A stretch of DNA of 38,977 bases from a bacterium (GCA_021811405.1 JAJZOZ010000006.1:1-38977); one strand, 5' to 3'; positions 24,593-32,166 are shown, counted from the stretch's first letter. Translations and numbers: made by a program. The notes: generated by a model from the sequence alone, not told the origin.

Positions 24593-24621
24593 AGTATACG
24601 GAAGAACTTGACAGATGTCAT
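24593..24621 (-). promoter_or_regulatory. sigma70 promoter of the minus-strand protease pair
   Basis: Read on the minus strand: ATGACA (24621-24616), a 17-base spacer and TATACT (24598-24593). A dyad, ATGAC-ATCT-GTCAA, covers the -35 box, as in the promoter at 4419-4447. Confidence 0.65.
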
Positions 24622-24637
24622 GGGCCTTAAGGCCCAT
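24608..24637. repeat. tandem dyads: TTGAC-N4-GTCAT followed by an 18-bp perfect palindrome
   Basis: TGACAGATGTCA is a small inverted repeat, and ATGGGCCTTAAGGCCCAT (24620-24637) is a perfect palindrome. The pair resembles the segment at 32139-32166. It overlaps the -35 region of the protease promoter, so an operator role is possible. The rest of 24638-24770 shows no gene or strong signal. Confidence 0.5.
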
Positions 24638-24777
24638 AGTTCGCCTAGGCATTTAAGTCCGCCCCCGGAAGCGGAGCGGAGATCGTACGATGCCAGAATG
24701 CCGTCTCGGTGTCCCGCCGCGCAGGACCACGCTGAGCAGGAGACGCCGCGTATTCGCTCCGGAACGGCTTAAATTTA

Positions 24778-24783
24778 TATAAT
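24778..24783 (+). promoter_or_regulatory. TATAAT -10 box in an AT-rich patch
   Basis: A consensus TATAAT lies in a 25-base AT-rich run (about 24768-24792) that stands out from the GC-rich surroundings, 67 bases before the metal-binding protein gene. No good -35 box is visible at 16-18 bases. Confidence 0.45.
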
Positions 24784-24850
24784 TTAATTATGGCTGCCGT
24801 TGAGCGACCACGGCCGGACCTGAATTCTGACGTAGCCAAGGAGAGTTCCG

Positions 24851-25453
24851 ATGAAAAATATCCTCATATCGGCGGCGGTTATCCTGGCCCTCGGGGCCGC
24901 GGCGGTCCGCGCGGGCGACTGCCCGATGGGCGGCAAGGGCGTCCAGCAGAAACAGGCCGCGGCCAAACACAAGTGCGACGACTGCGCCATGCACAAGCAG
25001 GCCGGCGCCAAGAAATGCGGCGGCATGACCTGCCCCGAGAAGCTCGACGGCGCCAAGACCTCCGCGAAGAACATCGGGAACGGCGTGGAAATAACCGTGA
25101 CCTCCTCCAGCCCCGAAGTGGCCGAACATATCCAGGAACTGGCCCTCGTCCATTACAGCCCTCATGCCGAAAAGTGCCAGGACTGCCCCACCGCCGTGCC
25201 CGGGGCCAAGACCGAAGTGCAGAACACCTCCGACGGCATCAAGGTAACGGTAACCGGCAAGGACCCCGCCACGGTCCGCAAGATACAGGAGGCCTCGGCC
25301 AAGGAACACCCGGCCGCGGCCGAAAAGCCCGCGGCAAAGGGCGCGAAAAAGGTAGCGATGGCCCATAAGTACGCCTGCCCGATGGGCTGCGCTGAGTCCG
25401 ACAAACCGGGCAAGTGCCCCAAGTGCGGCATGCAGATGAAGGAGAAGATCTGA
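24851..25453 (+). CDS. secreted Cys/His-rich metal-binding protein with duplicated central domain
   Basis: 200 residues with a signal peptide (MKNILISAAVILALGAAAVRAG). The mature N terminus has a Cys/Met/His cluster: C24-P-M, C42-x2-C45-AMH, C56 and C61. Two 42-residue repeats follow without gaps, residues 67-108 and 118-159, sharing GAKT...N...G...TVT...P...IQE...AEK (16 identities). The C terminus is a heavy-metal-binding motif, Y-A-C176-P-M-G-C180...KPGKC189-PKC192-GM. AAGGAG precedes the ATG. It stops 1 base before the Crp/Fnr gene, so the two are co-transcribed. Likely an envelope metal-binding protein; the metal and the role of the repeats are unknown. Confidence 0.75.
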   Translation: MKNILISAAVILALGAAAVRAGDCPMGGKGVQQKQAAAKHKCDDCAMHKQAGAKKCGGMTCPEKLDGAKTSAKNIGNGVEITVTSSSPEVAEHIQELALVHYSPHAEKCQDCPTAVPGAKTEVQNTSDGIKVTVTGKDPATVRKIQEASAKEHPAAAEKPAAKGAKKVAMAHKYACPMGCAESDKPGKCPKCGMQMKEKI

Positions 25454-25454
25454 C

Positions 25455-26120
25455 ATGGTCACGGGCATACTCAAGCAGGTATCCTTCTTCAGCGGCCTCG
25501 GCTCGGCCGACCTCAACAAGGTCCTCTCCATCGCAGGGGTCAAGAAGTACACGGCCGGCCAGATGGTCTTCGCCAAGCAGGACCTCGGCAACAACTTCTT
25601 CATCGTGAAGTCCGGCCGCATCAAGATCTTCACGACCGTAGGCGGCAAGCGCAAGATCTTCGCCTTCCTGAAGAAGGGGGAGTTCTTCGGCGAGATGTCG
25701 CTGCTGGGCGGCCGGGTCCGCTCCGCCTCGGCGCAGGCCGTGGCCGACAGCGAGCTCTTCGTGATCTCCAAGAAGAACTTCCGGCGCCTGCTCTGCGAGA
25801 ACCCGGAGTTCTCGCTGAAGCTGCTGCAGACGCTCGCCGAGCGCCTTTCCAAGGCCAACAGGGACGTCGAGTCCATGCTGTTCCATAATATCCTCGGCCG
25901 CCTGGCGGAGGCCATCCTGGACCTCTCCCGCGACACGCGCGCCAAGCCGGTCAAGATGGCCATAGACCAGAACGAGCTGGCGCAGTACCTGGGCACCACC
26001 CGCGTCCCCGTCTGCCGCGCCATCAACACCCTCAAGCGCAGCGGCATCATAGACTACCGCCGCGGCGAACTGGTCATCCTGAACCAGGCCAGGCTCAAGT
26101 CCATGGCCGGGGAAGCCTGA
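25455..26120 (+). CDS. Crp/Fnr-family transcriptional regulator
   Basis: 221 residues, usual family length. Residues about 10-120 form a cyclic-nucleotide-binding-type beta-roll (VKKYTAGQMVFAKQDLGNNFFIVKSGRIKIFTTVGGKRKIFAFLKKGEFFGEMSLLGG), then a dimer helix and a C-terminal winged helix-turn-helix (MAIDQNELAQYLGTTRVPVCRAINTLKRSGIIDYRRGELVIL). The GEFFGEMSLL segment is the usual phosphate-binding cassette position, but the arginine that contacts cAMP cannot be assigned with certainty. No FNR-type N-terminal Cys cluster is present, so it is not an iron-sulfur oxygen sensor of that kind. Coupling to a metal-binding protein gene suggests metal or redox control, which is inference. Its stop overlaps the hisS start by one base (TGATG). 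Confidence 0.9.
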   Translation: MVTGILKQVSFFSGLGSADLNKVLSIAGVKKYTAGQMVFAKQDLGNNFFIVKSGRIKIFTTVGGKRKIFAFLKKGEFFGEMSLLGGRVRSASAQAVADSELFVISKKNFRRLLCENPEFSLKLLQTLAERLSKANRDVESMLFHNILGRLAEAILDLSRDTRAKPVKMAIDQNELAQYLGTTRVPVCRAINTLKRSGIIDYRRGELVILNQARLKSMAGEA

Positions 26121-27370
26121 TGGCGGCGCACTCCCTGCGGGGCTTCCGCGACCTGCTGCCGCCCGACTCCACGCTCTTCACCGCGATAGAGGCGGCGGCC
26201 CGCGGGATCTTCGCGCTCTACGGCTACAGGGAACTGCGCGTCCCGACCATAGAGTCCAAGGAGCTTTTCGTCAAGTCCACCGGGGAGACCACGGACATAG
26301 TAGAGAAGGAGATGTACGCCTTCACCGACGGCGGCGGCCGCGAGGTGGCCGTGCGGCCGGAAGGCACACCGGGGGTCGTGCGCGCCTACATAGAGCAGAA
26401 CCTGTCCCAGAGCGGCCGCAACGCCAAGTTCTACTACATCGGCAACATGTTCCGCGCCGAACGGCCGCAGGCCGGGCGCTTCCGGGAGTTCGAGCAGGTA
26501 GGGGCGGAGTACATCGGCAACGCCTCGCCCTTCGCCGACGCCGAAACCATCGCCATGCTGCTGAAGTTCCTGGAGAAGGCCGGCCTGCCCGGCTGCTCCG
26601 TGGACCTGAATTCACTCGGCTGCGCGGAATGCCGCAAGAACTACAGGCAGACCCTGCTGGCCTACCTGCGCGGCTGCTCGGAGAAGCTGTGCGAGCCGTG
26701 CCGCGGCCGCATAGAGCGCAACCCTCTCCGGGCTCTCGACTGCAAGATAGACGGCCCCTGGCTGGCCGAGACCGCGCCCAAGCTCACGCTCTGCCCGGAC
26801 TGCTCCGCCCATTTCTCGCGCGTCCAGGACCTGCTGAAGCTCTCCGGAGTGAAGTTCAGCGTCAACCCGGGCCTCGTGCGCGGCCTGGATTATTACACCC
26901 GCACGGTTTTCGAGGTGCGCAGCTCCGCGCTGGGCAGCCAGGACGCAGTCTGCGGCGGCGGCCGCTACGACGACCTCGTAAAGTCCATGGGCGGCCCGGC
27001 CGCGCCGGCCATAGGCTGGGCGCTGGGAGTTGACCGGCTGGCCATGCTGCTCAAGGACAAGCACGCGCTGGACGATTCGCCGAAAGCCTTCGTGATCGCC
27101 GCGGCCAAGGAGGCGGGGGACAAGGCCTTCGAGCTCCTTTCAGCCCTGCGCGACGCCGGACTGGCCGCCGACTTCTCCAATTTCGAGCTGAGCCTGAAGT
27201 CGCAGATGCGCTCCGCCGACAAGAGCGGCGCCGCTTTCGCCCTGCTGATCGGCGAGGACGAGCTCAAGGCCGGCACGGTCACCCTGAAGCCGCTGAAGGA
27301 GAAAGGCGACCAGCGCACCATCCCTTTCTCCGAAGCTCCCTCAACCCTCCATACGCTTTTGAAGGGTTAA
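26120..27370 (+). CDS. hisS: histidine--tRNA ligase
   Basis: Class II aminoacyl-tRNA synthetase that charges tRNA-His; 416 residues, standard length. Motif 1 region: LRGFRDLLPPDS and YRELRVPTIESKELFVKSTGETTDIVEKEMY. Motif 2: VRPEGTPGVVRAYIE and FYYIGNMFRAERPQAGRFREFEQVGAE. HisRS-specific motifs: GLVRGLDYYTRTVFEV and CGGGRYDDLVKSMGG. Motif 3: PAIGWALGVDRLAMLL. A four-cysteine insert (CAECRK...LCEPCRGR...LDCK...LCPDCSAHF) occurs in many bacterial HisRS and may bind zinc. The C-terminal anticodon-binding domain starts near residue 315. It overlaps the regulator stop by one base. Confidence 0.96.
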   Translation: MAAHSLRGFRDLLPPDSTLFTAIEAAARGIFALYGYRELRVPTIESKELFVKSTGETTDIVEKEMYAFTDGGGREVAVRPEGTPGVVRAYIEQNLSQSGRNAKFYYIGNMFRAERPQAGRFREFEQVGAEYIGNASPFADAETIAMLLKFLEKAGLPGCSVDLNSLGCAECRKNYRQTLLAYLRGCSEKLCEPCRGRIERNPLRALDCKIDGPWLAETAPKLTLCPDCSAHFSRVQDLLKLSGVKFSVNPGLVRGLDYYTRTVFEVRSSALGSQDAVCGGGRYDDLVKSMGGPAAPAIGWALGVDRLAMLLKDKHALDDSPKAFVIAAAKEAGDKAFELLSALRDAGLAADFSNFELSLKSQMRSADKSGAAFALLIGEDELKAGTVTLKPLKEKGDQRTIPFSEAPSTLHTLLKG

Positions 27371-27371
27371 G

Positions 27372-27383
27372 AGCACATGTGCT
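27372..27383. repeat. 12-bp perfect palindrome after hisS
   Basis: AGCACATGTGCT lies one base after the hisS stop. It could be an operator or a minimal 3' hairpin; no T tract follows. Confidence 0.35.
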
Positions 27384-27407
27384 GCAATTTACCACAGGGA
27401 ACCCGGA

Positions 27408-27543
27408 GGGGCTGCGGCGGGGTATGGGATCGGAGGGTCGTCGCGGACCGAAGCCGCTTGCGTAGCGCGGCGAGGGAGTGACGAGGGGCGAGCACGGTGT
27501 GCGAGACCCCGTGCCCGACGAGCCCATACCACCGACAAGCCCC
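27408..27543. other. highly structured GC-rich intergenic element between hisS and aspS
   Basis: GGGGCT (27408-27413) pairs with AGCCCC (27538-27543), and GGTATGGG (27421-27428) with CCCATACC (27523-27530), closing a domain of about 95 bases. Inside are GCGG-ACCGAAG-CCGC and GCACGG-(11 bases)-CCGTGC hairpins. No reading frame looks coding. It may be a structured RNA, a leader for aspS, or a GC-rich repeat element. It lacks the SRP RNA, tmRNA and RNase P signatures I would look for. A TAGAAT at 27548-27553 just after it could be the aspS -10 box. Confidence 0.45.
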
Positions 27544-27575
27544 GACATAGAATCTCGCTGCACTGGACAGATCTT

Positions 27576-29366
27576 ATGACGCAAACCACCACAACCAATA
27601 CCCCTTCAAAAGCCACCGCCCTCCGCACCCACACCTGCGGCGAGCTCAACGCCTCCAACTCCGGGCAGACCGTCACGCTCTGCGGCTGGAACGACTCCAA
27701 GCGCAACCACGGCGGCGTCCTCTTCATCAACCTGCGCGACCTCTACGGCGTAACTCAGGTAGTCGTCGCCCCGGACAGCCCCGTCTTCAAGACCGCCGAG
27801 GAGGCCAAGAGCGAGTACGCTCTGCGCGTCACCGGCAAGGTGCGGCTCCGCCCCGGCGCCAACGCCAACAAGAACATGCCCACCGGCGAGATAGAGCTGG
27901 CAGCCGCGGCTGTCGAAGTGCTCAACGTCTCCCAGCCGCTGCCCTTCGACCTCGGCGAACACGCCGGAGTCTCCGAGGAGACCCGCCTCAAGTACCGCTT
28001 TCTCGACCTCCGCCGCCCCAGGATGGCGAAGAACCTGGTCCTGCGCAGCCGCCTCTCGCGGATAATTCGGGACTACCTCTACGACCTGGACTTCAACGAG
28101 ATAGAGACCCCGATGCTCACCCGCTCCACCCCGGAGGGCGCCCGCGATTTCGTTGTGCCTTCCCGCAACAGCCCCGGCGAGTTCTACGCGCTGCCGCAGT
28201 CGCCGCAGCAGTTCAAGCAGGTGCTGATGATGAGCGGCATGGACCGCTACTTCCAGCTAGCGCGCAATTTTCGCGACGAGGAGCTCCGCGCCGACCGCCA
28301 GCCCGAGCACACGCAGATAGACCTCGAGATGTCCTTCGTGGACGAACAGGACGTCGCCAAGGTGGTGGAGGGCATGATGAAGGCCGTCTTCACCGGCCTG
28401 GGCGAGGAGATAGCCGCGCCGTTCCCGGAGATGGAATTCTCCGACGTTATGCTGAAGTACGGCTCGGACAAGCCCGACCTGCGCTACGCGCTGGAGATAA
28501 AGGACTGCTCCGACGTCTTCAAGGCCTCCGGCTTCAAGGTCTTCTCCGGCGCTCTGGCCGAGGGCGGCGTGGTCCGCGCGATAAAGGGCGAAGGCGGCGC
28601 CGCCTTCAGCCGCGGGGACATGGACAAGCTTACCGAGCTCGTAAAGAAGCTGGGCGCCAAGGGCCTGGTCTGGCTGCGCTTCAAGGACGGCAAGTGGGAA
28701 TCGCCGACGCTGAAGTTCATAAGCGAGGCCGAGCAGGCCGCGCTGAGGGAGCGCCTCGAGGTGAAGGACGGCGACGCCGTCTTCATTGCCGCCGACAAGG
28801 CCGCCGTCGCCGCCCCCTGCCTGGGGGCGCTGCGCAACGAGCTGATAACGCGGCTCAAGCCCGCCAAGCTCAAGAAATGGGCCTTCCTCTGGGTCCGCCA
28901 CTTCCCGCTCCTCGAAAAGGACGCCGACACCGGGAACTGGACCTTCACGCACAACCCCTTCACCGCTCCTCTCCCGGAAGAGGTGCACAAACTGGACACC
29001 GACCCCGGCGACGTCCGTTCCTGCCAGTATGACCTGGTGCTCAACGGCGTCGAGCTGGGCAGCGGCAGCGTCCGCAACCACAGCCGCGCGATGCAGGAGA
29101 AGATCTTCGGCCTGATGGGCTACGACAAGGAACAGGTGCAGCGCCGTTTCGGCATGATAGTCAACGCCCTCGACTACGGCGCCCCGCCGCACGGCGGCAT
29201 AGGCATAGGCTACGACCGGCTGGTCGGCATCATCTGCGGCACGGACTCCATCCGCGACGTGATAGCCTTTCCCAAGACCACCAGCGGCGCCTGCCCCATG
29301 AGCGAGGCCCCGTCGCCGATAGACGACAAGCAGCTCAAGGAACTCCACCTGAAGATTACCGAGTAA
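27576..29366 (+). CDS. aspS: aspartate--tRNA ligase, bacterial type
   Basis: Class II synthetase of 596 residues with the bacterial domain order: N-terminal OB-fold anticodon-binding domain (GELNASNSGQTVTLCGWNDSKRNHGGVLFINLRDLYG), catalytic core with motif 1 (DFNEIETPMLTRSTPEGARDFVVPSR), LPQSPQQFKQVLMMSGMDRYFQLARNFRDEELRADRQPEHTQIDLEMSF (motif 2), a GAD insertion domain at about 290-415, and motif 3 (APPHGGIGIGYDRLVGIICG). The end is FPKTTSGACPMSEAPSP. An AsnRS gene is also in the window, so an indirect Asn-tRNA pathway through this enzyme may not be needed. The start has no clear Shine-Dalgarno sequence. Its stop overlaps the lipA start (TAATG). Confidence 0.96.
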   Translation: MTQTTTTNTPSKATALRTHTCGELNASNSGQTVTLCGWNDSKRNHGGVLFINLRDLYGVTQVVVAPDSPVFKTAEEAKSEYALRVTGKVRLRPGANANKNMPTGEIELAAAAVEVLNVSQPLPFDLGEHAGVSEETRLKYRFLDLRRPRMAKNLVLRSRLSRIIRDYLYDLDFNEIETPMLTRSTPEGARDFVVPSRNSPGEFYALPQSPQQFKQVLMMSGMDRYFQLARNFRDEELRADRQPEHTQIDLEMSFVDEQDVAKVVEGMMKAVFTGLGEEIAAPFPEMEFSDVMLKYGSDKPDLRYALEIKDCSDVFKASGFKVFSGALAEGGVVRAIKGEGGAAFSRGDMDKLTELVKKLGAKGLVWLRFKDGKWESPTLKFISEAEQAALRERLEVKDGDAVFIAADKAAVAAPCLGALRNELITRLKPAKLKKWAFLWVRHFPLLEKDADTGNWTFTHNPFTAPLPEEVHKLDTDPGDVRSCQYDLVLNGVELGSGSVRNHSRAMQEKIFGLMGYDKEQVQRRFGMIVNALDYGAPPHGGIGIGYDRLVGIICGTDSIRDVIAFPKTTSGACPMSEAPSPIDDKQLKELHLKITE

Positions 29367-30247
29367 TGCCTGCCCTCCCGGAGTGGATACTTAAGGAAGC
29401 GCGCAGGAACAAGGCCGGCCTGCGCGGCTCCTCCGCCGCCGGCACGTCCGCGCGCCTTTCCCAGCTCTCGCTCCATACGGTCTGCGACGAGGCCCGCTGC
29501 CCCAACAAAGGCAAGTGCTTCTCCGAGGGGGAGGCGACGTTCTTGATATTGGGAGACATCTGCACGCGCGGCTGCGCCTTCTGCGCGGTGAAGAAGGACA
29601 AGCCGCTGCCCCCAGATCCCGGAGAACCGCGCCGCATAGCAGCCCTCTGCCTAGAGTGGAAACTCAAGTACGCGGTCTTCACCTCGCCCACCCGCGACGA
29701 CCTGCCCGACGGCGGCGCAGCCCATTTCGCTGAGACCAACCTCCTGATCAAGAAGCTTTCTCCCGGCATACGCACCGAGCCGCTGGTCCCGGACTTCCGC
29801 GGCGATATGAGCGCCCTGGAGGCGGTGCTCGCCTCGGGGCCTGACGTGCTGGGACACAACCTTGAGATGGTCTCCGGCCTTTACTCCGGGGCCAGGGCCG
29901 GCGCCGATTACGGGCGCTCGCTGTCCCTGCTGGCCGGCGCCAAGCGCTTCAGGCCCGATATCCTGACCAAGTCCGGCATAATGCTGGGCCTGGGAGAGAA
30001 GCCGGAGGAACTGGAGCGCGCAATAGACGACCTGGCCGGCACAGGCTGCGACCTGCTGACGCTCGGGCAGTACCTCGCCCCGTCGAAAACCCACCGGCCG
30101 GTGCAGAAGTACTACACCGAGGAAGAGTTCGCCTCCTGGGGGGACAAAGCCAGGGCCGCCGGGTTCAAAGCCGTCATGTCCGGCCCGCTGGTGCGCAGCT
30201 CCTACCGCGCCAAAGCCCTTTACGAGGAGGCCCATGCGTCCCGTTGA
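29366..30247 (+). CDS. lipA: lipoyl synthase (radical SAM)
   Basis: Inserts two sulfur atoms into octanoyl groups on lipoyl-dependent proteins, using two iron-sulfur clusters and SAM. The auxiliary-cluster cysteines are C40-x4-C45-x5-C51 (VCDEARCPNKGKC), the radical SAM triad is C66-x3-C70-x2-C73 (CTRGCAFC), and the RSSY motif is present near the C terminus (VRSSYRAKALY). FLILGDICTRGCAFC and TLGQYLAPSKTHRPVQKYYTEEEF are family-typical. Length 293 is normal. No lipB or lipoyl-enzyme genes are nearby. It overlaps the aspS stop by one base, and its 3' end overlaps the next gene by 14 bases. Confidence 0.95.
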   Translation: MPALPEWILKEARRNKAGLRGSSAAGTSARLSQLSLHTVCDEARCPNKGKCFSEGEATFLILGDICTRGCAFCAVKKDKPLPPDPGEPRRIAALCLEWKLKYAVFTSPTRDDLPDGGAAHFAETNLLIKKLSPGIRTEPLVPDFRGDMSALEAVLASGPDVLGHNLEMVSGLYSGARAGADYGRSLSLLAGAKRFRPDILTKSGIMLGLGEKPEELERAIDDLAGTGCDLLTLGQYLAPSKTHRPVQKYYTEEEFASWGDKARAAGFKAVMSGPLVRSSYRAKALYEEAHASR

Positions 30248-30938
30248 TATGGACAGGGCGGCGGTCTCCTGGTTCACCGGGGCCTGGGACGACTACGTCT
30301 CCCGCCTGCCGCTGGTCCTCGCCGTAACGCTCACCCAGGCCGCGCTTTCGGCCGGCACCTTCCTGATAATCAGCCGCACGCACACCATGCTGACCTCGCT
30401 GCCGTACATGCTGCTGGTCATCACACCGGTAACGGTAGGCGCCAACCTGGTCTACATCAAGATAGCCCGGGGGACCGGCGGCGCCTACGGGGACCTTTTC
30501 AGCGCTTTCCCGGTCTACCACCGGGCCGTGGCCGTGAGCCTGCTGCTGGGCCTAGCCACCACGGGCGGGGCCCTGCTGCTGGTGCTGCCGGGTGTGATCG
30601 TCTACCTGACCTACATGTTCTCGGAATTCGCCGTCGTGGACCTGCGCGGCGGCGTCAAGGAATCCTTCGCCGTGAGCGCCGCGGCCACGGACGGCTGGAA
30701 GGTGCGCCTGTTCCCGCTGCTGATGGCCACCGCGGCGATAAACTTCGTCGTGCCGGATATCTACGTGATCAAAGGCTTCAGGCATTCCCAGGCCTCGCTG
30801 GACCTCAGGCCCTGGACCGTGACCGCCTCCGTCCTGAAGGACCTGGTGTTCCTGCCCTGGCTGAACATGGCCGCGGCGAGGGCCTACGCCTTCCTGCTCC
30901 CCGCCGCGCTCAGGACCGGCCGTCCGGCGGCCGAATGA
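30234..30938 (+). CDS. multi-pass membrane protein (DUF975/YciC-like pattern)
   Basis: 234 residues with about six hydrophobic segments. The segment LLLVLPGVIVYLTYMFSEFAVVDLRGGVKESFAVSAAATDGWKVRLFPLL follows the pattern L-P-G-[IV]-x3-Y-x-F-[AS]-x-F-x-V-V-D...E-[AS]-[LF]-x-x-S...G-x-x-x, seen in uncharacterised DUF975/YciC/GlpF-like membrane families. Family assignment is by pattern only. It overlaps lipA by 14 bases and its stop overlaps the radical SAM start as ATGA, so it is a middle gene of this operon. Function unknown. Confidence 0.7.
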   Translation: MRPVDMDRAAVSWFTGAWDDYVSRLPLVLAVTLTQAALSAGTFLIISRTHTMLTSLPYMLLVITPVTVGANLVYIKIARGTGGAYGDLFSAFPVYHRAVAVSLLLGLATTGGALLLVLPGVIVYLTYMFSEFAVVDLRGGVKESFAVSAAATDGWKVRLFPLLMATAAINFVVPDIYVIKGFRHSQASLDLRPWTVTASVLKDLVFLPWLNMAAARAYAFLLPAALRTGRPAAE

Positions 30939-32146
30939 AGGTACGGGCGGTATTCTACTACAGCCGCGAGAACCGCTGCAGCATTAACGCACTCGCGGGA
31001 GCGCTCGAGCCCTCCCGCGCCGAAGGCGTCTCCGCGCTTTTCCCTGCCACGTCCCGCGGAATGGCCTCCGCCCTCCGCAGGACCTCCGCGGAAGGACTGC
31101 GGGCAGCGGCCTGCTTCTCCTTCTTCTCCTGCCAGCGTGAATCCACGGCCGCGATAGTCCGGGTACTCAGGGCGCAGACCCCGGGCGCCGTTTTCATAGC
31201 CGGGGGGCCGCATGCCAGCGCCCTCCCGGAGGACGCCCTTTCGATGGGCTTCGACTACGCTGTGGCGGGGGAGGGAGAGAACGCCCTGCCACGGCTGCTC
31301 GCCGCCATCGGGACTGGGGCCAGGCCCGCGGGCCGCGTCATAAAGGGCGCCCGGGCGGACCTCTCCGCCTTCCCGCCGCTCTCGCCGGAGTACGGGCTCT
31401 TCGGCCCGATAGAGATCACCCGGGGCTGTCCTTACGCCTGCACCTACTGCCAGACCTCCTTTCTTTTCGGGGGCAGGCCCCGGCACCGCCCGCTCGGGCA
31501 GATACTGGCCCTGATGAGCACGATGTTCTCCCGCGGCCTCAGAGACATACGCTTCATTACCCCGGACGCCTTCGCCTACGGCTCGCGGGACGGCCGCGGC
31601 GTGGACCTGCCGGCCCTCACCGAGTTCATGCGCCGCGCGGGTGAGCTGGCGGACAGGAAGGGGGGGCGGATCTTCGTCGGGTCGTTCCCCTCCGAAGTGC
31701 GCCCGGACCACGTCACTCCGGAAACGCTGGCCCTGGTGAAGAAGTACGCGGCCAACCGCCGCCTGATAATCGGGGCGCAGACGGCCAGCCCGCGCGCCCT
31801 CGGCGCGGTGAGGCGCGGCCACGGCCCGGAGGAGATCTACTCAGCGGCCCGGCTCTGCAAGGAGTTCCGCATCACGCCGTACCTGGATTTCATCTTCGGC
31901 CTGCCGGGCGAAACGGCGGAGGACGAGGAAGCCTCGATGGAGATGATATCGCGCCTCTCGGCGATGGGAGCCATGATACATACCCACGCCTTCATGCCGC
32001 TGCCGGGCACGCCGCTGGCCGGGGCGCCCGGTGCCAGCATCAGCCCGCGCGTACGCCGCTTCATACAGGCAATGGAAGCCAGGGGGAAGGCCTTCGGGAA
32101 ATGGCGGGCCCAGCTCCAGGCTCCCCGCCGCTGGAAGGTTGACTAA
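30935..32146 (+). CDS. B12-binding-like/radical SAM protein (MJ_1487-like)
   Basis: 403 residues. An N-terminal Rossmann-like segment of about 140 residues ends in VFIAGGPHASALPEDALSMGFDYAVAGEGENALPRLL, the typical cobalamin-binding-domain edge of B12-dependent radical SAM proteins. The radical SAM core follows with the cluster motif C165-x3-C169-x2-C172 (GCPYACTYCQT), then FITPDAFAYGS and YLDFIFGLPGETAEDEE. The overall style resembles the MJ_1487 radical SAM family with no assigned product; methyltransfer or another alkylation is possible. The DXHXXG motif for base-off cobalamin is not obvious, so B12 binding is uncertain. Its stop lies inside the dyad element at 32139-32166. Confidence 0.82.
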   Translation: MKVRAVFYYSRENRCSINALAGALEPSRAEGVSALFPATSRGMASALRRTSAEGLRAAACFSFFSCQRESTAAIVRVLRAQTPGAVFIAGGPHASALPEDALSMGFDYAVAGEGENALPRLLAAIGTGARPAGRVIKGARADLSAFPPLSPEYGLFGPIEITRGCPYACTYCQTSFLFGGRPRHRPLGQILALMSTMFSRGLRDIRFITPDAFAYGSRDGRGVDLPALTEFMRRAGELADRKGGRIFVGSFPSEVRPDHVTPETLALVKKYAANRRLIIGAQTASPRALGAVRRGHGPEEIYSAARLCKEFRITPYLDFIFGLPGETAEDEEASMEMISRLSAMGAMIHTHAFMPLPGTPLAGAPGASISPRVRRFIQAMEARGKAFGKWRAQLQAPRRWKVD

Positions 32147-32166
32147 AGTCATAGGCCTTACGGCCT
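32139..32166. repeat. tandem dyads resembling the element at 24608-24637
   Basis: TTGAC-TAAA-GTCAT (32139-32152) is followed by TAGGCC-TTAC-GGCCTA (32152-32165). Compared with 24608-24637, base changes in one arm are matched in the other (TGACA..TGTCA against TGACT..AGTCA; GGGCC..GGCCC against AGGCC..GGCCT). It may act as a 3' hairpin of the radical SAM gene or as a regulator site for the next gene. Confidence 0.4.

Noticed and set aside
23938-24621. Minus-strand frame starting in the protease promoter region
   Set aside because: It overlaps the promoter, the structured leader and the protease gene in another frame; the sequence looks non-coding.
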